From assembly GCF_019578655.1 (NCBI RefSeq), contig NC_063257.1, positions 10,726,001 through 10,790,000 of the forward strand: a DNA stretch of 64,000 nt, read 5' to 3'. Shown piece after piece: positions 47,684-59,726 of the stretch; position 1 is the first letter of the stretch, and the number at the start of each line of letters is the position of its first letter. Below the pieces are notes generated by a model that did not search any database, was not told the origin of the DNA, and saw only the letters and a program-made list of their open reading frames with translations. A program made the position numbers and the translations under genes. This DNA is from Ricinus communis. Lineage: Eukaryota; Streptophyta; Magnoliopsida; Malpighiales; Euphorbiaceae.

Positions 47684-49485
47684 AATTCTCCATTTTACAA
47701 GAAAAAGAAAAAGAAAATCATAGACATATTACATTATTCTTGGTATCAAAATACTGGTTATGGAGATTCTACATTAATTGGTCAGAAAATGTTTACTAAC
47801 CAGTGAAGAGTGAAGAAGGAAGGTCCTGCGAAAAGATGGCAGGATTTTACATTTTATTTCCCTATATATTTATTATTGACGTTTTGTTTTACAGTCTACT
47901 TTTCAAATTAAAATCTATGGGTTATTGGTCAACTCCGTTCAAATTATTTCCCCATGTAACAGAATAAATAGGATTCTTTTACACGATTTAAGCTACACTT
48001 GTGCCCGCCCCCACACACACATATATATATAGTAGTTATAGTCATTTTTTTCAATGTTTTTATATATTTATTTAAAAAAAATTATAAATTTAGCTCAAAT
48101 TTACATAAAATATTTTAATATGTAGATCTTATATAATATTACATACTAAAATATTTTTACATAAATTTCTTAATTCATAAATTTTTTTAAAATTAATATA
48201 GAATCTTATAATTTTTATTCAATGAGTATATAAAGATATTAAAAAGTTACTGTAATTATAGTACTCTAGAATTCACCAAGAATATGAAGTAAAGTAATTA
48301 CAATGACTTTTCAACAACTTTATATATTTATTTAAAAAAAAATTATAAAACTTGGATCAAATTGACATAAAATATTTTAATATGTAAAATTTTATATAGA
48401 ATTACATGCTAAAATATTTTTACATAAATTTCTCAAAAACAAAAACCTTTTTATATAAATTAATATAGAGTTTTATAATTTTTATTCAATGAGTTGAAAA
48501 GTCACTGTAATTAGGACATTTTAAAATTCATCTAAAAATTTTACTCATATATACATGTTCTACTCTCATAATTATTGTGGTGTATACACTAAATCTGATA
48601 ATATTAACTAACTAGAGTTTTTTGCATGGAACTTAATAAAAATCATATCTTTTTTATTTATAAATTAGTATTAGATTCATAATTTAGGCTAAATTTATTA
48701 TATCTTATATAATAATTATATTACTTGATTTTTATCTAAATTATTATAATTTCTAATATAAGTTAATAGAGCATATATGTTATATATTTCCTATTGATAT
48801 AAATTTAAATATCAAATATAAATATAATAACTATCATAGTATATATAAAATTAGATGTCATATCATAATAAAATCGGCCGATTCCGATTCCAGTTTGATC
48901 CAACCAATTTTTTAGAAAATAAAAATTTAATTAAATTGAATTTTTTTTCAAGTTGGAATTGAAACTAATAGTTCCGGTTACAGTTGAGGAGAAACCGATC
49001 TTCACCGGCTTCTAGTTTTAAGCTGATTTCAGTCTATTTTGACCATTCTGGTTCTATTTACCAAACTTATAAATTTTATTTCGACCATTGTGGGGCAATA
49101 ATTAATACTTGTAATAGACAATGATTAATAACTCTTCCAGTCATTGGAATATCATTTTTCGATCAAATTTAGAAGCTCCCATTTAGGTTCATTAATTAAT
49201 TCCTGCAAAACGGCTAAATTGAAAAATCTAAACCTCTATCCATCAATTGAGTTAATTATCTAGACCTCTTCTTCTTTTTTTCTTTTTCTTCTTTTGGTTT
49301 TGGCTAGCTAGAATTTGTTACAGAATCAGTGGATGCTTCTGAAACCACCAAAAGTTGATTCTTTTTTTAAGAAAGTCTTGCCTAATTCAAGTATACAACA
49401 TTCAAATTACTAAATGATTGAATACATATAGTTTAATCAAGATTAGAATCTAAGGTTTAGACGTGATTCATGATAGTCTTCATGG
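47684..49485. other. Intergenic region between DEFL copies 2 and 3
   Basis: No gene is recognised. It contains a direct duplication at about 48043-48540 and a degenerate patch rich in CCGATT and CCGGTT phrases at 48870-49060. The end (49140-49260) is DEFL-unit 3' flank. Confidence 0.5.
48043..48540. repeat. Direct tandem duplication, period about 260 bases
   Basis: Two diverged copies (about 48043-48302 and 48303-48540) share TATATATTTATTTAAAAAAA and ATAAAATATTTTAATATGTA. They also share CTAAAATATTTTTACATAAA and ATAATTTTTATTCAATGAGT, in the same order and spacing. Confidence 0.75.
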
Positions 49486-49730
49486 TAACCTGTAACAATT
49501 CCAGAATCGTTTTTCATATATTTTGTTCGACAATCAAACATGAAAAAAAAAGAAGGTAAATTTAGGCAAACCAAAACATATAAATAAAGAACAAATAGTC
49601 TAATAACAGGAGTAATGATTTCTCATTAAAAAAAAAAAAAAGAAAGAAAGAAAACCATTAGGTTTTATTTAATATCCTCAAAATAGGAGTTAAATATTAA
49701 TAGTTCTACATGAAGGACGCAGTAGATGAA

Positions 49731-49991
49731 CTAGCAGTAACAATGGCAATGATGTTTCTTGCCAGATAACTTGCAGAAACCTCCTCTACACTTACTGCTG
49801 CAAAAATCATTGCATCTATGGTCATCGTGCCCTGGTAAGCATCTTCCAAACTCATAATGTTCTCTGCAGCACATTCCATCACCTCGGGAAAGTGGTAGTT
49901 CAACTCGGCCAACTGCTACATTCATGTTATATTCTGCACATAGCATTAGTGCAACTATAAGAACATATGGAAACACTTTCAACTCTGCCAT
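49731..49991 (-). CDS. Defensin-like secreted peptide, copy 3 (most diverged)
   Basis: An intronless 86-codon gene. Compared with copy 1, the changes are concentrated in the first 18 residues (MAELKVFPYVLIVALMLC) and in the propeptide (V34L, Q36R, A37G). The whole cysteine domain from residue 40 on differs only by E62D. All ten cysteines and all His residues are kept. This pattern, free signal but constrained mature peptide, indicates a working gene under purifying selection. TATA box at 50111-50120 (minus). Confidence 0.85.
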   Translation of the reverse strand: MAELKVFPYVLIVALMLCAEYNMNVAVGRVELPLSRGDGMCCREHYEFGRCLPGHDDHRCNDFCSSKCRGGFCKLSGKKHHCHCYC

Positions 49992-50110
49992 TGTTTCTGA
50001 CAGTTTCAGGAATTATGGGACAAGAAGAAAATAAACCCAAGAACAAGTTTTAGGATATAGAACGAATTCGGATGCCTGAATATTTGCTCTTTGTTTATCA
50101 AATTGGTGTT

Positions 50111-50120
50111 CTTATATAGG
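50111..50120 (-). promoter_or_regulatory. TATA box of DEFL copy 3
   Basis: CCTATATAAG, about 120 bases upstream of the ATG. The adjoining AACACCAATTT is shared with the other copies. Confidence 0.6.
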
Positions 50121-50599
50121 CATTAAAATACATTGCTTAATAGGGAATGAAAATTTAAATTTAATATGGGATTATATGTTCTAATTAGGATGATACGCTA
50201 ATAATAGGAATATATGAGTTTCTTAATTAATAGCATTAATAGGGTTTACAAATAAAAAGCGTATGTAAGGCATGAAAAAGGAAATCATTGATTTATTATA
50301 TTATTCTTAGTATCAAAATAGTGGTTATGGAGATTCTTCTACTGAATATTAATCGGTTTGAAAATGTTTAATAACCAGTGAAGAGGTAAGAAAAGAAGGA
50401 AGGTCTTCCGAAAAGATGGCAGAATTTTACTGTTGGACATTAGAATTATTTCCCCACATTAATAATTATTATTATTATTGACGTTTTGTTTTTCCACTTT
50501 CCAAATTAAATGGGTTATTGGTCAACTCCATGCATGACTTTTAGAGCTATTTAAGAGGAATAAATAGGATTATTTTACCCGATTTAAGGTAGACAAAAC

Positions 50600-53500
50600 A
50601 TTGAAATATATATATATATATATATATAATAAAATTAAAAATTGAAAAATATATTTAAATTTTATAATATAACTTACTAAAACAATTTATAAAAAAAGAG
50701 AAATCTATATGAAAGTAAAAATAAAAAATTAAGTCTTTATCTTTTATTATATTTATTTTAAATAATAGCATCATTCTATAAGTTCTTTTTCTAAAAACAA
50801 GAGTATAATAACTATTTACTTTATTGTTAATTAAGTCAAATTTTTTAAAAGAAGAAAACCCTAACATTTATTTTTATTTTTTCTTAAAGAAAAGTAGCAT
50901 AATTCATAAACTATTTTCAAAGTAAAGTAATATATCTGATATTATATTTAGTCATAAGAAATTAAGATCTCTTAATAATTGTAGTTTAGAATAAAATATC
51001 TAAATATTAAAAAATTTCTTTTAGATATAAGATACATTCTAATATTTATGGTTTTGATTTAATTTAGGTCTAAACAAAGTTTCAAAAATAAGAATTAATA
51101 TTAACTTTACAATATTTAATCCAATAAAAGTACTAAGACTTTTTCTAAATTATTTTATTGCAAATAAAAAAAAATCAAATCGCTATAAGCTCTTAAGAAA
51201 AAACTCTAAAATAGAGCTGATACAATCAGCAACTATTTAGACTAAATCAGCTATTAGTTACTGTTTCTTAAATATTTACCAAACACTTTAATATAGTTGT
51301 TTAGTGAGAAACATCTATCAGCTACATTAAATATCTGAATCAAACACTCTCTAAAACTCATTTTTTTTTATTTTGTGAAAAATGATAATTTTGATATTTT
51401 AATCTAAATATTCAGTTGTCTTTAATTAAAGTTTTTTTATATTTTTTGTTCGTTCTCTTCTTTCTCTGTCGTTATCCTCTTTCTTTTTTTGTCAAAAATG
51501 GTAGATTTTGATATTTTTTTCTTTTTTATATTATTTTATATTTTATTATTTTTAAATACACATAAAAAATAACAATAAAACAAAGACATGCATCTAGAAA
51601 GAATTGAATAAAATTGTAACCATTTACAAAATCCATATAGCAAATTGATACTAGTTTAAAATTAGAATCGTAATATTATATAAATATGTAAAATTCAAGA
51701 TAAATAGATTCATCATTCCTAAACAAATTTACAATCAACTACTTGACTTGAGGAAATTGGACAATTGAGTCAGAATGGCTCTCACCTTCTGTTTATTTTG
51801 ATATAATTGAGTCACAATGGCTCTCACCTTCTGTTTATTTTGATACAATTGAGTCACAATGGCTCTGAATTTTACAAATTTCCTCATTTTCTCCATATTC
51901 CACTTTCTTTTTGAAGCATTTCCTCCTGTGTTGCTATGTGCTGCCACCTTTAGTTTTCAAAACCCTAGCATCTTACTGGTTAATGCATTTCGAATAACGT
52001 AGAGAGAGAGCTTCCAATCTATTATTCATACCCAACGCCCAAAAGCATAATTACAAAAATAAAAAGTACTTAACAATAAAATTGAGTTACTAGAATATGA
52101 TTATGTTACTTTATCATCATACAACTTATCTTTCAATTATAGATAATTAATTTATAAAGATTTTGTCTCCTTCTTTTACTTTAGATTATCATTGAATTTA
52201 TATATAATTTTCAGAATCGTTCTAGTCTATCATGATTATATGGTATTTATTGATATTATTCTAATTTTAATAATTTATTAATATAATTGGTTGCTAAAAT
52301 ATTCAATTATATATTTTGCTTAGTTATCAATTAATAAAATATATCATTTTTATTTTAAAATTTATTTAATGGTAGTTGACAACTATAAGATTCACATATA
52401 TAATTTTGACTTATATAAATAATTAAAATTATATATGAATTCATCAATAGTCTAAAACAGTGAAAGATATATAAAACTAATATATTAATTAAAATAATAC
52501 CAATTAATTATCTATAATTTAAAATACACTTTTATAATGATAGAGCACTCTAGCAAAACTCTAAGTTTTAGTTATTTTTTAAAATAAAACTTATACATGG
52601 AAATCTCATAGTTATACCATAATATATGATATGTTATAAAATTATAATTTTTAATTTTAATAATTTATTAATATATTAGTGTTGAGCCTACAAATAATTT
52701 TTAAACCCAAAGCATAAAGAAAGTCCAAAAGATCAAAAGTCTATAATTATTAAATTAATTAATTAACTAATTAAATAATTAAATTAATTAATTGGTTTGT
52801 TTGTTTAGTTAGTAATTAAGGGTAATGTAAAGAAGAGTAGTGGAAAGAAGATAGGCGGAGATAGTTACTTCCACTCTCCAACAAGGAGTAATAGGATTTT
52901 TGGCACACAAAGCATAAGAAGATTCCAAGTAAAGTGAAATTTAGAGATCTCTATAAAAAGAGCATGCAACACCATCAAGAAATCCATAACAACTATGCTG
53001 CATAATACAAATTCTCAGCAAAAATACGACGCACAATACAAATTCTCAGCAAATACATTTTAAACCTTTAGTTTTTCAGCCAATTATTTAAACTTTTTTC
53101 TTGTATCTATATTCATTCTAAATATTTAGTTGTTTATGCAATACTCCAGCAAATTAAATACCAGTCGTTTAGCAATTATTTACTGCTATATTTCAATTAA
53201 TACTTACGGTGTCTTTTTGAGGATCTAACCAAATTGTAGTAAAGGAATTTAGAAATTGACAAGAAATCGGATTAAAGAAGTCAATTAAGACGCATGTATA
53301 CCTACACACATGGCACGCTCAGCATCAAATTTCCACCGGACAATTAGATTAACAAATTACATATAGTAATTAGTTATCCACCAAATAAATATAAATAGTT
53401 GCTTGATAAACAAATACAAAGATAAGATAAAGATAACAAAAGGCGATTAATACTAAGAGTCCCATTCTAATCTTTTTGATAAAAGGAAAAAGATCAGCAA

Positions 53501-53800
53501 AGGATTATTAGAAGTTTAGCACAAAATATAGATTAAAGAAAAGTTTAATACAATCAGTTCATTTTAAAAATCATCAATGGCTAAGATTTAAGTTGCATAA
53601 TTTAAAAGTATATAATCGTTTACGACACTCTAAATACAATATCGTTAACTCACTCTAGAACTCACTGAACGTTCTATAACAAACAAAAATTGACCACTCC
53701 ATTTTTTTATGTCTTCGTGAACGCACTCTAGAATGCAAAGAAAACAAGACCTTGAATCAAAAGATTGCCAACTTTTGCTCTATGGTGGAACAAATAGACT
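50600..53800. other. AT-rich intergenic region
   Basis: No gene is recognised apart from a minisatellite at 51761. A GC-richer patch at about 52680-53040 starts TGTTGAGCC and has a TATA-like CTCTATAAAAAG at 52950. It also has a duplicated ACAATACAAATTCTCAGCAA phrase (near 53005 and 53032). It could be a retroelement LTR, but no ends, primer site or duplication could be fixed. The stretch 53400-53780 is related to 59215-60180 upstream of gene E. Confidence 0.45.
51761..51868. repeat. 42-base minisatellite, about 2.6 copies
   Basis: The units start at 51761, 51803 and 51845 with ACAATTGAGTCA or a near variant. The first two run through CTTCTGTTTATTTTGAT. The period is a multiple of three, so a 70-codon minus-strand frame (51947-51735) contains the 14-residue unit RAIVTQLYQNKQK plus one residue twice. 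Whether that frame is expressed is unknown. Confidence 0.8.
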
Positions 53801-53967
53801 ACTAACATAACCCCAATTCAGAAAACGTATGCAACCTCACATCAACAAAAAAAAAAAAAGAACAGTAGTAACAATTTTATATAAAAAAAAATATTAGATT
53901 TTATTTAATATCAGCATAATAGGAGTTAAATATTAATAGTACTTCATGCAGTACATAGCTAGATCAA

Positions 53968-54228
53968 TTAGCAGTAACAATGGCAATGATGTTTCTTGCC
54001 GGATAACTTGCAGAAACCTCCTCTGCAATTACTGCTGCAAAACTCGTTGCATCTATGGTCATCGTGCCCTGGTAAGCATCTTCCGAACTCATAATGTTCC
54101 CTGCAGCACATTCCATCAGCTTGGGAAACCGGTAGTTCAACTCGCCCAACTGCTACATTCATGTTATATTCTGCACATAACACGAGTGCAACTACAAGAA
54201 CAATTGAAAATAGTTTCATTTGAGCCAT
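53968..54228 (-). CDS. Defensin-like secreted peptide, copy 4
   Basis: An intronless 86-codon gene whose protein is identical to copies 2 and 5 (Asn67). Its 1.2-kb upstream flank, however, is nearly identical to that of copy 1 rather than copies 2 and 5. The switch happens inside the coding sequence: all four differences from copy 1 lie in the last third of the gene (38265-38325 in copy 1), of which three are silent. TATA box at 54348-54357 (minus). Confidence 0.85.
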   Translation of the reverse strand: MAQMKLFSIVLVVALVLCAEYNMNVAVGRVELPVSQADGMCCREHYEFGRCLPGHDDHRCNEFCSSNCRGGFCKLSGKKHHCHCYC

Positions 54229-54347
54229 TGTTTATAACAGTTTCAGAAATTATAGAACAAGAAAGAAAGTAACCCAAGAACAAGTTTTAGAATGAACAAC
54301 AAATTTGGATGCGTAAGTATTTGCTCTTTGTTTATAAAATTGGTGTT

Positions 54348-54357
54348 CTTATATAGG
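54348..54357 (-). promoter_or_regulatory. TATA box of DEFL copy 4
   Basis: CCTATATAAG, same position relative to the start as in the other copies. Confidence 0.6.
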
Positions 54358-55001
54358 CACCAAATTACATTCCCTAACAGGGAATAAGATTATAATTCTA
54401 ATATCAAATATATGTCTTAATTATGATGATACGCCCATTAATAGAAATATATGAATTTCTTAATTTATAGCATTAAGAAATAGAATTATTCTACCAGAAT
54501 AGAAACATACTGATTCTCCATTTTACAAGAAAAAGAAAAAGAAAATCATAGACATATTATATTATTCTTGGTATCAAAATACTGGTTATGGAGATTCTAC
54601 ATTAATTGGTCAGAAAATGTTTCCAAAAAGATAGCAGAATCTTAGTGTTGGAAATTAGAATTATTTCCCTATTGATGTTTTGTTTTATAGTCCACTTTCC
54701 AAATTAAAATTAACGGGTTATTGGTCAACTCCATGCCTGACATTTAGAGCTATTTAAGAGGTGTAATTAGGATTCTTTTACACAATTTAAGCTACATAAA
54801 TCAGCATTTAGAATTGTTTAGTAACAATTTATTTCTTTTTCTTTAATATACATTGCTTAATAAAAGTATACTTATGCACAACATAAACATACAAACACAT
54901 GACATGATGATACACAAGAGGAGAATCAATCTAATTGAAATGCCCAGGTGCCAGGAGTGGCTCAGTAGAATAGATTATTAGAGCAACCACTTAAGGTCTT
55001 T

Positions 55002-55053
<52 letters not shown>

Positions 55054-55502
55054 TGGAAAATTAAACTATATAAAAAGTAAAAATAAAATTAAATAATTAT
55101 ATTTTAATCTAGTAAAATAATATAGACATTAAGTTGACAAATTGATTGTTAATGAAGAAGATTATGATAATCTTATATGGTAAAAAAAAAATTTATCATC
55201 GACTTCAAATGAGATTAATACGAGTGAAATTTTAATTTTTAATATAGCTCAATTTTAGTATCTAATAGAAATAATAATTTTTAAATATTTATTTTATTTA
55301 AAAATCTAAAATTAAACTACATAATAATTTAATAATATTAAATAAAAATAAGTATTTTTAATATGTTTAAATATCTTAGAATTAAATTGTGCTAAAAATG
55401 AAATTATATTTTAATGTAATGATAAAATTAATTTTGGATGAGTTTGATATTTAATAATAAGCTAAAAGATCAAATTGTAATATTAAATTATTAGTTTAAA
55501 CC

Positions 55503-56551
55503 TGAATCTTGAATATTATATAATGATTGTAGGCATTCATTTTTCTCCAAGTCATACTCAACAATCAAATCTTTCTGATACCTTTCAAAGTCATCTATTG
55601 CAGGCGATTTTTGGATGCACCTTTTCAATGCCTGATTGAGACTTGAATTTTTATGATATAAATGTAACAGCTTTTCAAGGAATTTTTTTTTTAATATGCC
55701 ATAAGCATAAACGATGACGAGTTGATAGAAACACTTTTTTCACTACTGCTCCAATAGCTAAATCTTGGTATGTAATTATAGATATCGGTTGTTTTCCATA
55801 TATTGCCTCAAGCCATGTTTGAAATAACCACATAAAAGATTGCTCTGATTCATCTTGTAACAAAGCGCAGCCAAATAAAATTAATTGATAATGATGGTTT
55901 GAACCAGTAAGGGAGCAAATCGAATGCTATATTTGTTAATTTTGTAAGTGGTATCAAATGTAATAGTATCTCAAAACTGTTGATAAGCTAGTCATAATCG
56001 TGCATCCACCAAAATAAAATAATCATTCAAGCATCATCATCACATTGAATGACATAAAAAAATTAGGATTCTCCATTTCTCTTGTTTTACAGTAAACTAA
56101 AACAGCTTGATCCTCGACATCTAAAGTTTCTCTAAGGTGATTTCAATAATCTCTATTAGAAACTTGATGGTCAATGCTACCAAACTTTTTGTAGCTGCAG
56201 ACATTTTTTTATGACATCTAAGATAGGTTACGCTCTTAGGACTAACCATAATATGGTTATGAGCATTGCTATAAGACTTCACTATCCAATCCCTAGAATT
56301 CTTTCCCTTTGATACTTTTAACATTGCCTCACAACGAGGTCTTAAGGTTGAACATCTTTTTTCTATTTATTCCTTTGGTATTTTTTATTTCTTTTCTATA
56401 ATGGCATTCATTTCAACATACATATATACCACTGACCACTTCATTACTTCGAGAACCTCTTATGTATGATTTTATACAAATTTGAAAACCATCTTCTTTG
56501 GCAATGCCTTGCAAAAAAAAATTCAGAATCATCAAGAGAACTAAATTCCAT
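55503..56551 (-). pseudogene. Second copy of the FAR1-type relic, truncated
   Basis: It carries the DNA-binding domain and the transposase core pieces (55675-55863 and 56121-56324) with the same stops as the copy at 44999-45875. The part C-terminal of the core is cut off at 55503 by the duplication junction. Confidence 0.8.
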
Positions 56552-57033
56552 TCCTTAAGTTATAAATAATAGTACAACTTTTTTCTTGAAAAAAATATGT
56601 TAGCTAAACGATCGTTACTAAAAAACAAAGAAAAACAATGATACTTTAAATACACATAGTTCTCTTTCTTGAAATTTTAGATTATTCTTAAAGCTCTCTT
56701 TCAATGGAAGAAAATAAAAGAAAAAGTACTATAAGAAAGTAAATAAAAAGTAGTATTAAAAAAAATAATAATAATAAATGAAAGGAGGTAGATTCTGATA
56801 ATAGATGGAAAGTGAATTAGAAGACATAATTAGTTAATGGATAGAAGAGAGAATACAGAATGAAAAAAGAGTTTATAGCCGTTAGATGTAAAAGAAATCA
56901 ATGGGGGAGAAATTATATAAAATTAAAACATTTTACACATGTGCAAATGAATCTCCTCCTATATATATGTATGTATATATGTAAATCTCTAATTAATTAG
57001 AGGATCTTTTTTTTTTTTTTCCTTCTTTTCAAA

Positions 57034-57331
57034 GGCCTGAGTCCAAACTTATTGAGGAAATTGTCACAGACATGTCCAAATCATTCTATAGGTTTGGTTG
57101 GAAATTTGGAATTGATTCACCCCTTGAGAAAATTCAATCTATGTTGTGCTTGGAAATGTTAGATGTTCGTATTATTGAAATATGGGGCATGCAGGGCACA
57201 GGCAAGAGCACTCTTGCTGGAGAGCCATATTTGATCAAATTTCTGCTCCGTATGAAAGTTCTTACTTTCTAATAAATGTTAGAGAACAGTTGAAAAGTTG
57301 CCTGCTTGTTCATTTTTCAATTTAGTTTAGA
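57034..57331 (+). pseudogene. NB-ARC fragment of a TNL gene (second occurrence)
   Basis: A duplicate of 46358-46655 with the same shortened linker, GMQGTGKST P-loop and frame change, carried along in the segmental duplication. Confidence 0.82.
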
Positions 57332-57746
57332 AAGCCCCCATTTACATTAATTAATTTCCTCCAAAGCAGCTAAATTGAAAATTTTAAACCTCTATTCATC
57401 AATTGGGTCATTTATCATTGTTTAAGGTAACATAGTTCTAAATTCTATATTTGTATTTATTTTATTTGTTTGGTTTTGTTACAGAATTAATGGGTACCTG
57501 TGACGATTATAGAATTATTTTTCATATATTTTGTTTGAAAACCCAAACATGCAAAGAAATAGGTAAAAACAAATAGTCCACTAACATAATCCCAATTCAA
57601 AGAGGTCTGGACATCAGACCAACAAACAAAAAAGGAGAGCAGTAGTAGCAACTTTTTCCCAAAAAAGAACATTAGATTTTATTTAATATCAGCATAATAG
57701 GAGTTAAATATTAATAGTGCTTCATGCAGTACGTAGCTAGATCAAA

Positions 57747-58007
57747 TTAGCAGTAACAATGGCAATGATGTTTCTTGCCGGATAACTTGCAGAAACCTCC
57801 TCTGCAATTACTGCTGCAAAACTCGTTGCATCTATGGTCATCGTGCCCTGGTAAGCATCTTCCGAACTCATAATGTTCCCTGCAGCACATTCCATCAGCT
57901 TGGGAAACCGGTAGTTCAACTCGCCCAACTGCTACATTCATGTTATATTCTGCACATAACACGAGTGCAACTACAAGAACAATTGAAAATAGTTTCATTT
58001 GAGCCAT
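57747..58007 (-). CDS. Defensin-like secreted peptide, copy 5
   Basis: An intronless 86-codon gene. Coding sequence and about 350 bases of upstream flank are duplicated from copy 2 (offset 10676). TATA box at 58127-58136 (minus). Beyond 58359 the upstream flank changes to a more diverged DEFL-type flank (58365-58540). Copy 5 therefore sits on a hybrid upstream region, and its distal regulatory sequence differs from that of copy 2. Confidence 0.85.
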   Translation of the reverse strand: MAQMKLFSIVLVVALVLCAEYNMNVAVGRVELPVSQADGMCCREHYEFGRCLPGHDDHRCNEFCSSNCRGGFCKLSGKKHHCHCYC

Positions 58008-58126
58008 TGTTTATAACAGTTTCAGAAATTATAGAACAAGAAAGAAAGTAACCCAAGAACAAGTTTTAGAATGAACAACAAATTTGGATGCGTAAGTATT
58101 TGCTCTTTGTTTATAAAATTGGTGTT

Positions 58127-58136
58127 CTTATATAGG
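58127..58136 (-). promoter_or_regulatory. TATA box of DEFL copy 5
   Basis: CCTATATAAG, same position as in the other copies. Confidence 0.6.
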
Positions 58137-59726
58137 CACCAATTTACATTCCCTAACAGGGAATAAGATTTTAATTCTAATATCAAATATATGTCTTAAT
58201 TATGATGATACGCCCATTAATAGAAATATATGTGACTTCTTAATTTATAGCACTAATAGGGTTTTTACAAATAAAAGCGTATGTTAAGGCATGAAAAACT
58301 GAGAAACAATGCTAAATTATCTCTAAAATAGAATTATTCTACCAGAATAGAAACATACTGATCTGTGTATTAGGGTTATTTCCCACATTATTATTACTGA
58401 GGTTTTGTTTTACAGTCAACTTTCCAAATTAAAATTGATGGGTTATTGGTCAACTCTATGGATGAATGGGATTCTTTTACACGATTTAAGTTGGACAAAT
58501 CAACATCTTAGAATTGCTTAGTAACAATTTCTTTTTCTTTCCTTGAACTTTTTTAAATTTTATTATATTGAGCCATTAAAGTTTTGAATTTACTCTATTA
58601 AGCCTTTCTACTATTATTCTAATTTCATTAAGAATTTCTTATACATATTTTATGGAATTTTTATTTGTTTTATTGAGCCTTTTATATTTTTATTTTTACT
58701 TTGATTAAATATTATTAGGTCTTCAATAAAAGTATAAGGACTCAATAAGATAAAATAAAAATAAAAATTCAATAAAATAAAACTGAACATATATTATATA
58801 TTATGCACAAGTACATAAATATACAAACGCATTAACTGTTGTTTCAGAAAAGGAGAATAACTATAAAATGTGGGTATTAAATGACGATACACTAAAGGAA
58901 TATCAGCCATGCTCAGGTGCATCAACTAAATTTTCACTTGGCTTTAGCAAATTGGACAATTGAGTCAGAATGACCCGAGTAAATTATCAATATATTCATA
59001 TATAACTTTTAATTATTTATATAATTTTAAAATAATATAGATAAATCTCATAATTGTATTATAGGTATATGATACTTTAGAAATATATTACAATTGATAT
59101 TATTTTAAATTTTAATAATATAATTAGATATTAAATTAGAAAACTATATGTAGTATTAGTTATCTCCAAAAAAAATACACTAGTATAGTCTATATATATA
59201 GTCGTCTGATACGATGACATGATAAACAAATACAAAGATAAAGATAATGATAATCGTACAATATCAAAAAGTGATTAATACATGCTATATTTTATTGAAA
59301 TTCATTAAGAAAATTATTTTATATATGAAAAAGATAAAAAAAAAAAGAAAGTAAAATCAAAATGATAAAATTGAAAGAAATATTTTCATGTCATGAAATA
59401 TATTGATTTACTAATATAGAATTCATATGGAAATTCTACATATTTTATTAGAATTTAGTTTATCTATATCCAGTTTCACTCAATTTTAATTATATGGAGT
59501 TTTAATTTAACTTTCATTTCATTCAAAGCATATAAATTTTAGATTTGCAAATGAATTTTATAAATTATATAGTTTTCAACCAAATACAGTATAAGGTTCC
59601 TTCTGATTTATATTTTTTTATAAAAGGAAAAAATCAGCAAAAGATAATTAGAAAGTTAGCACAAAACTAAGATTAAAAAGATTTTAATACATGTCGACCG
59701 TTCCATTTTTTTATATCATCAATGGG

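Larger units (their letters stand above)
53890..58359. repeat. Internally deleted segmental duplication of about 38.17-47.68 kb
   Basis: 53890-55502 matches about 38165-39771 and 55503-58359 matches 44827-47683 (constant offset 10676), both almost base for base. The join at 55502/55503 lies inside what was the FAR1-type relic. The source interval 39772-44826, with the solo LTR, the MITE-like element and the C-terminal half of the FAR1 relic, is missing. Differences are mostly in homopolymers and the (AT)n(GA)n tract. Confidence 0.9.

Noticed and set aside
52679..53050. Possible solo LTR or promoter-like segment (TGTTGAGCC start, TATA-like CTATAAAAAG)
   Set aside because: No matching 3' terminus, target-site duplication, primer-binding site or coding neighbour could be identified, so the element type is not supported.
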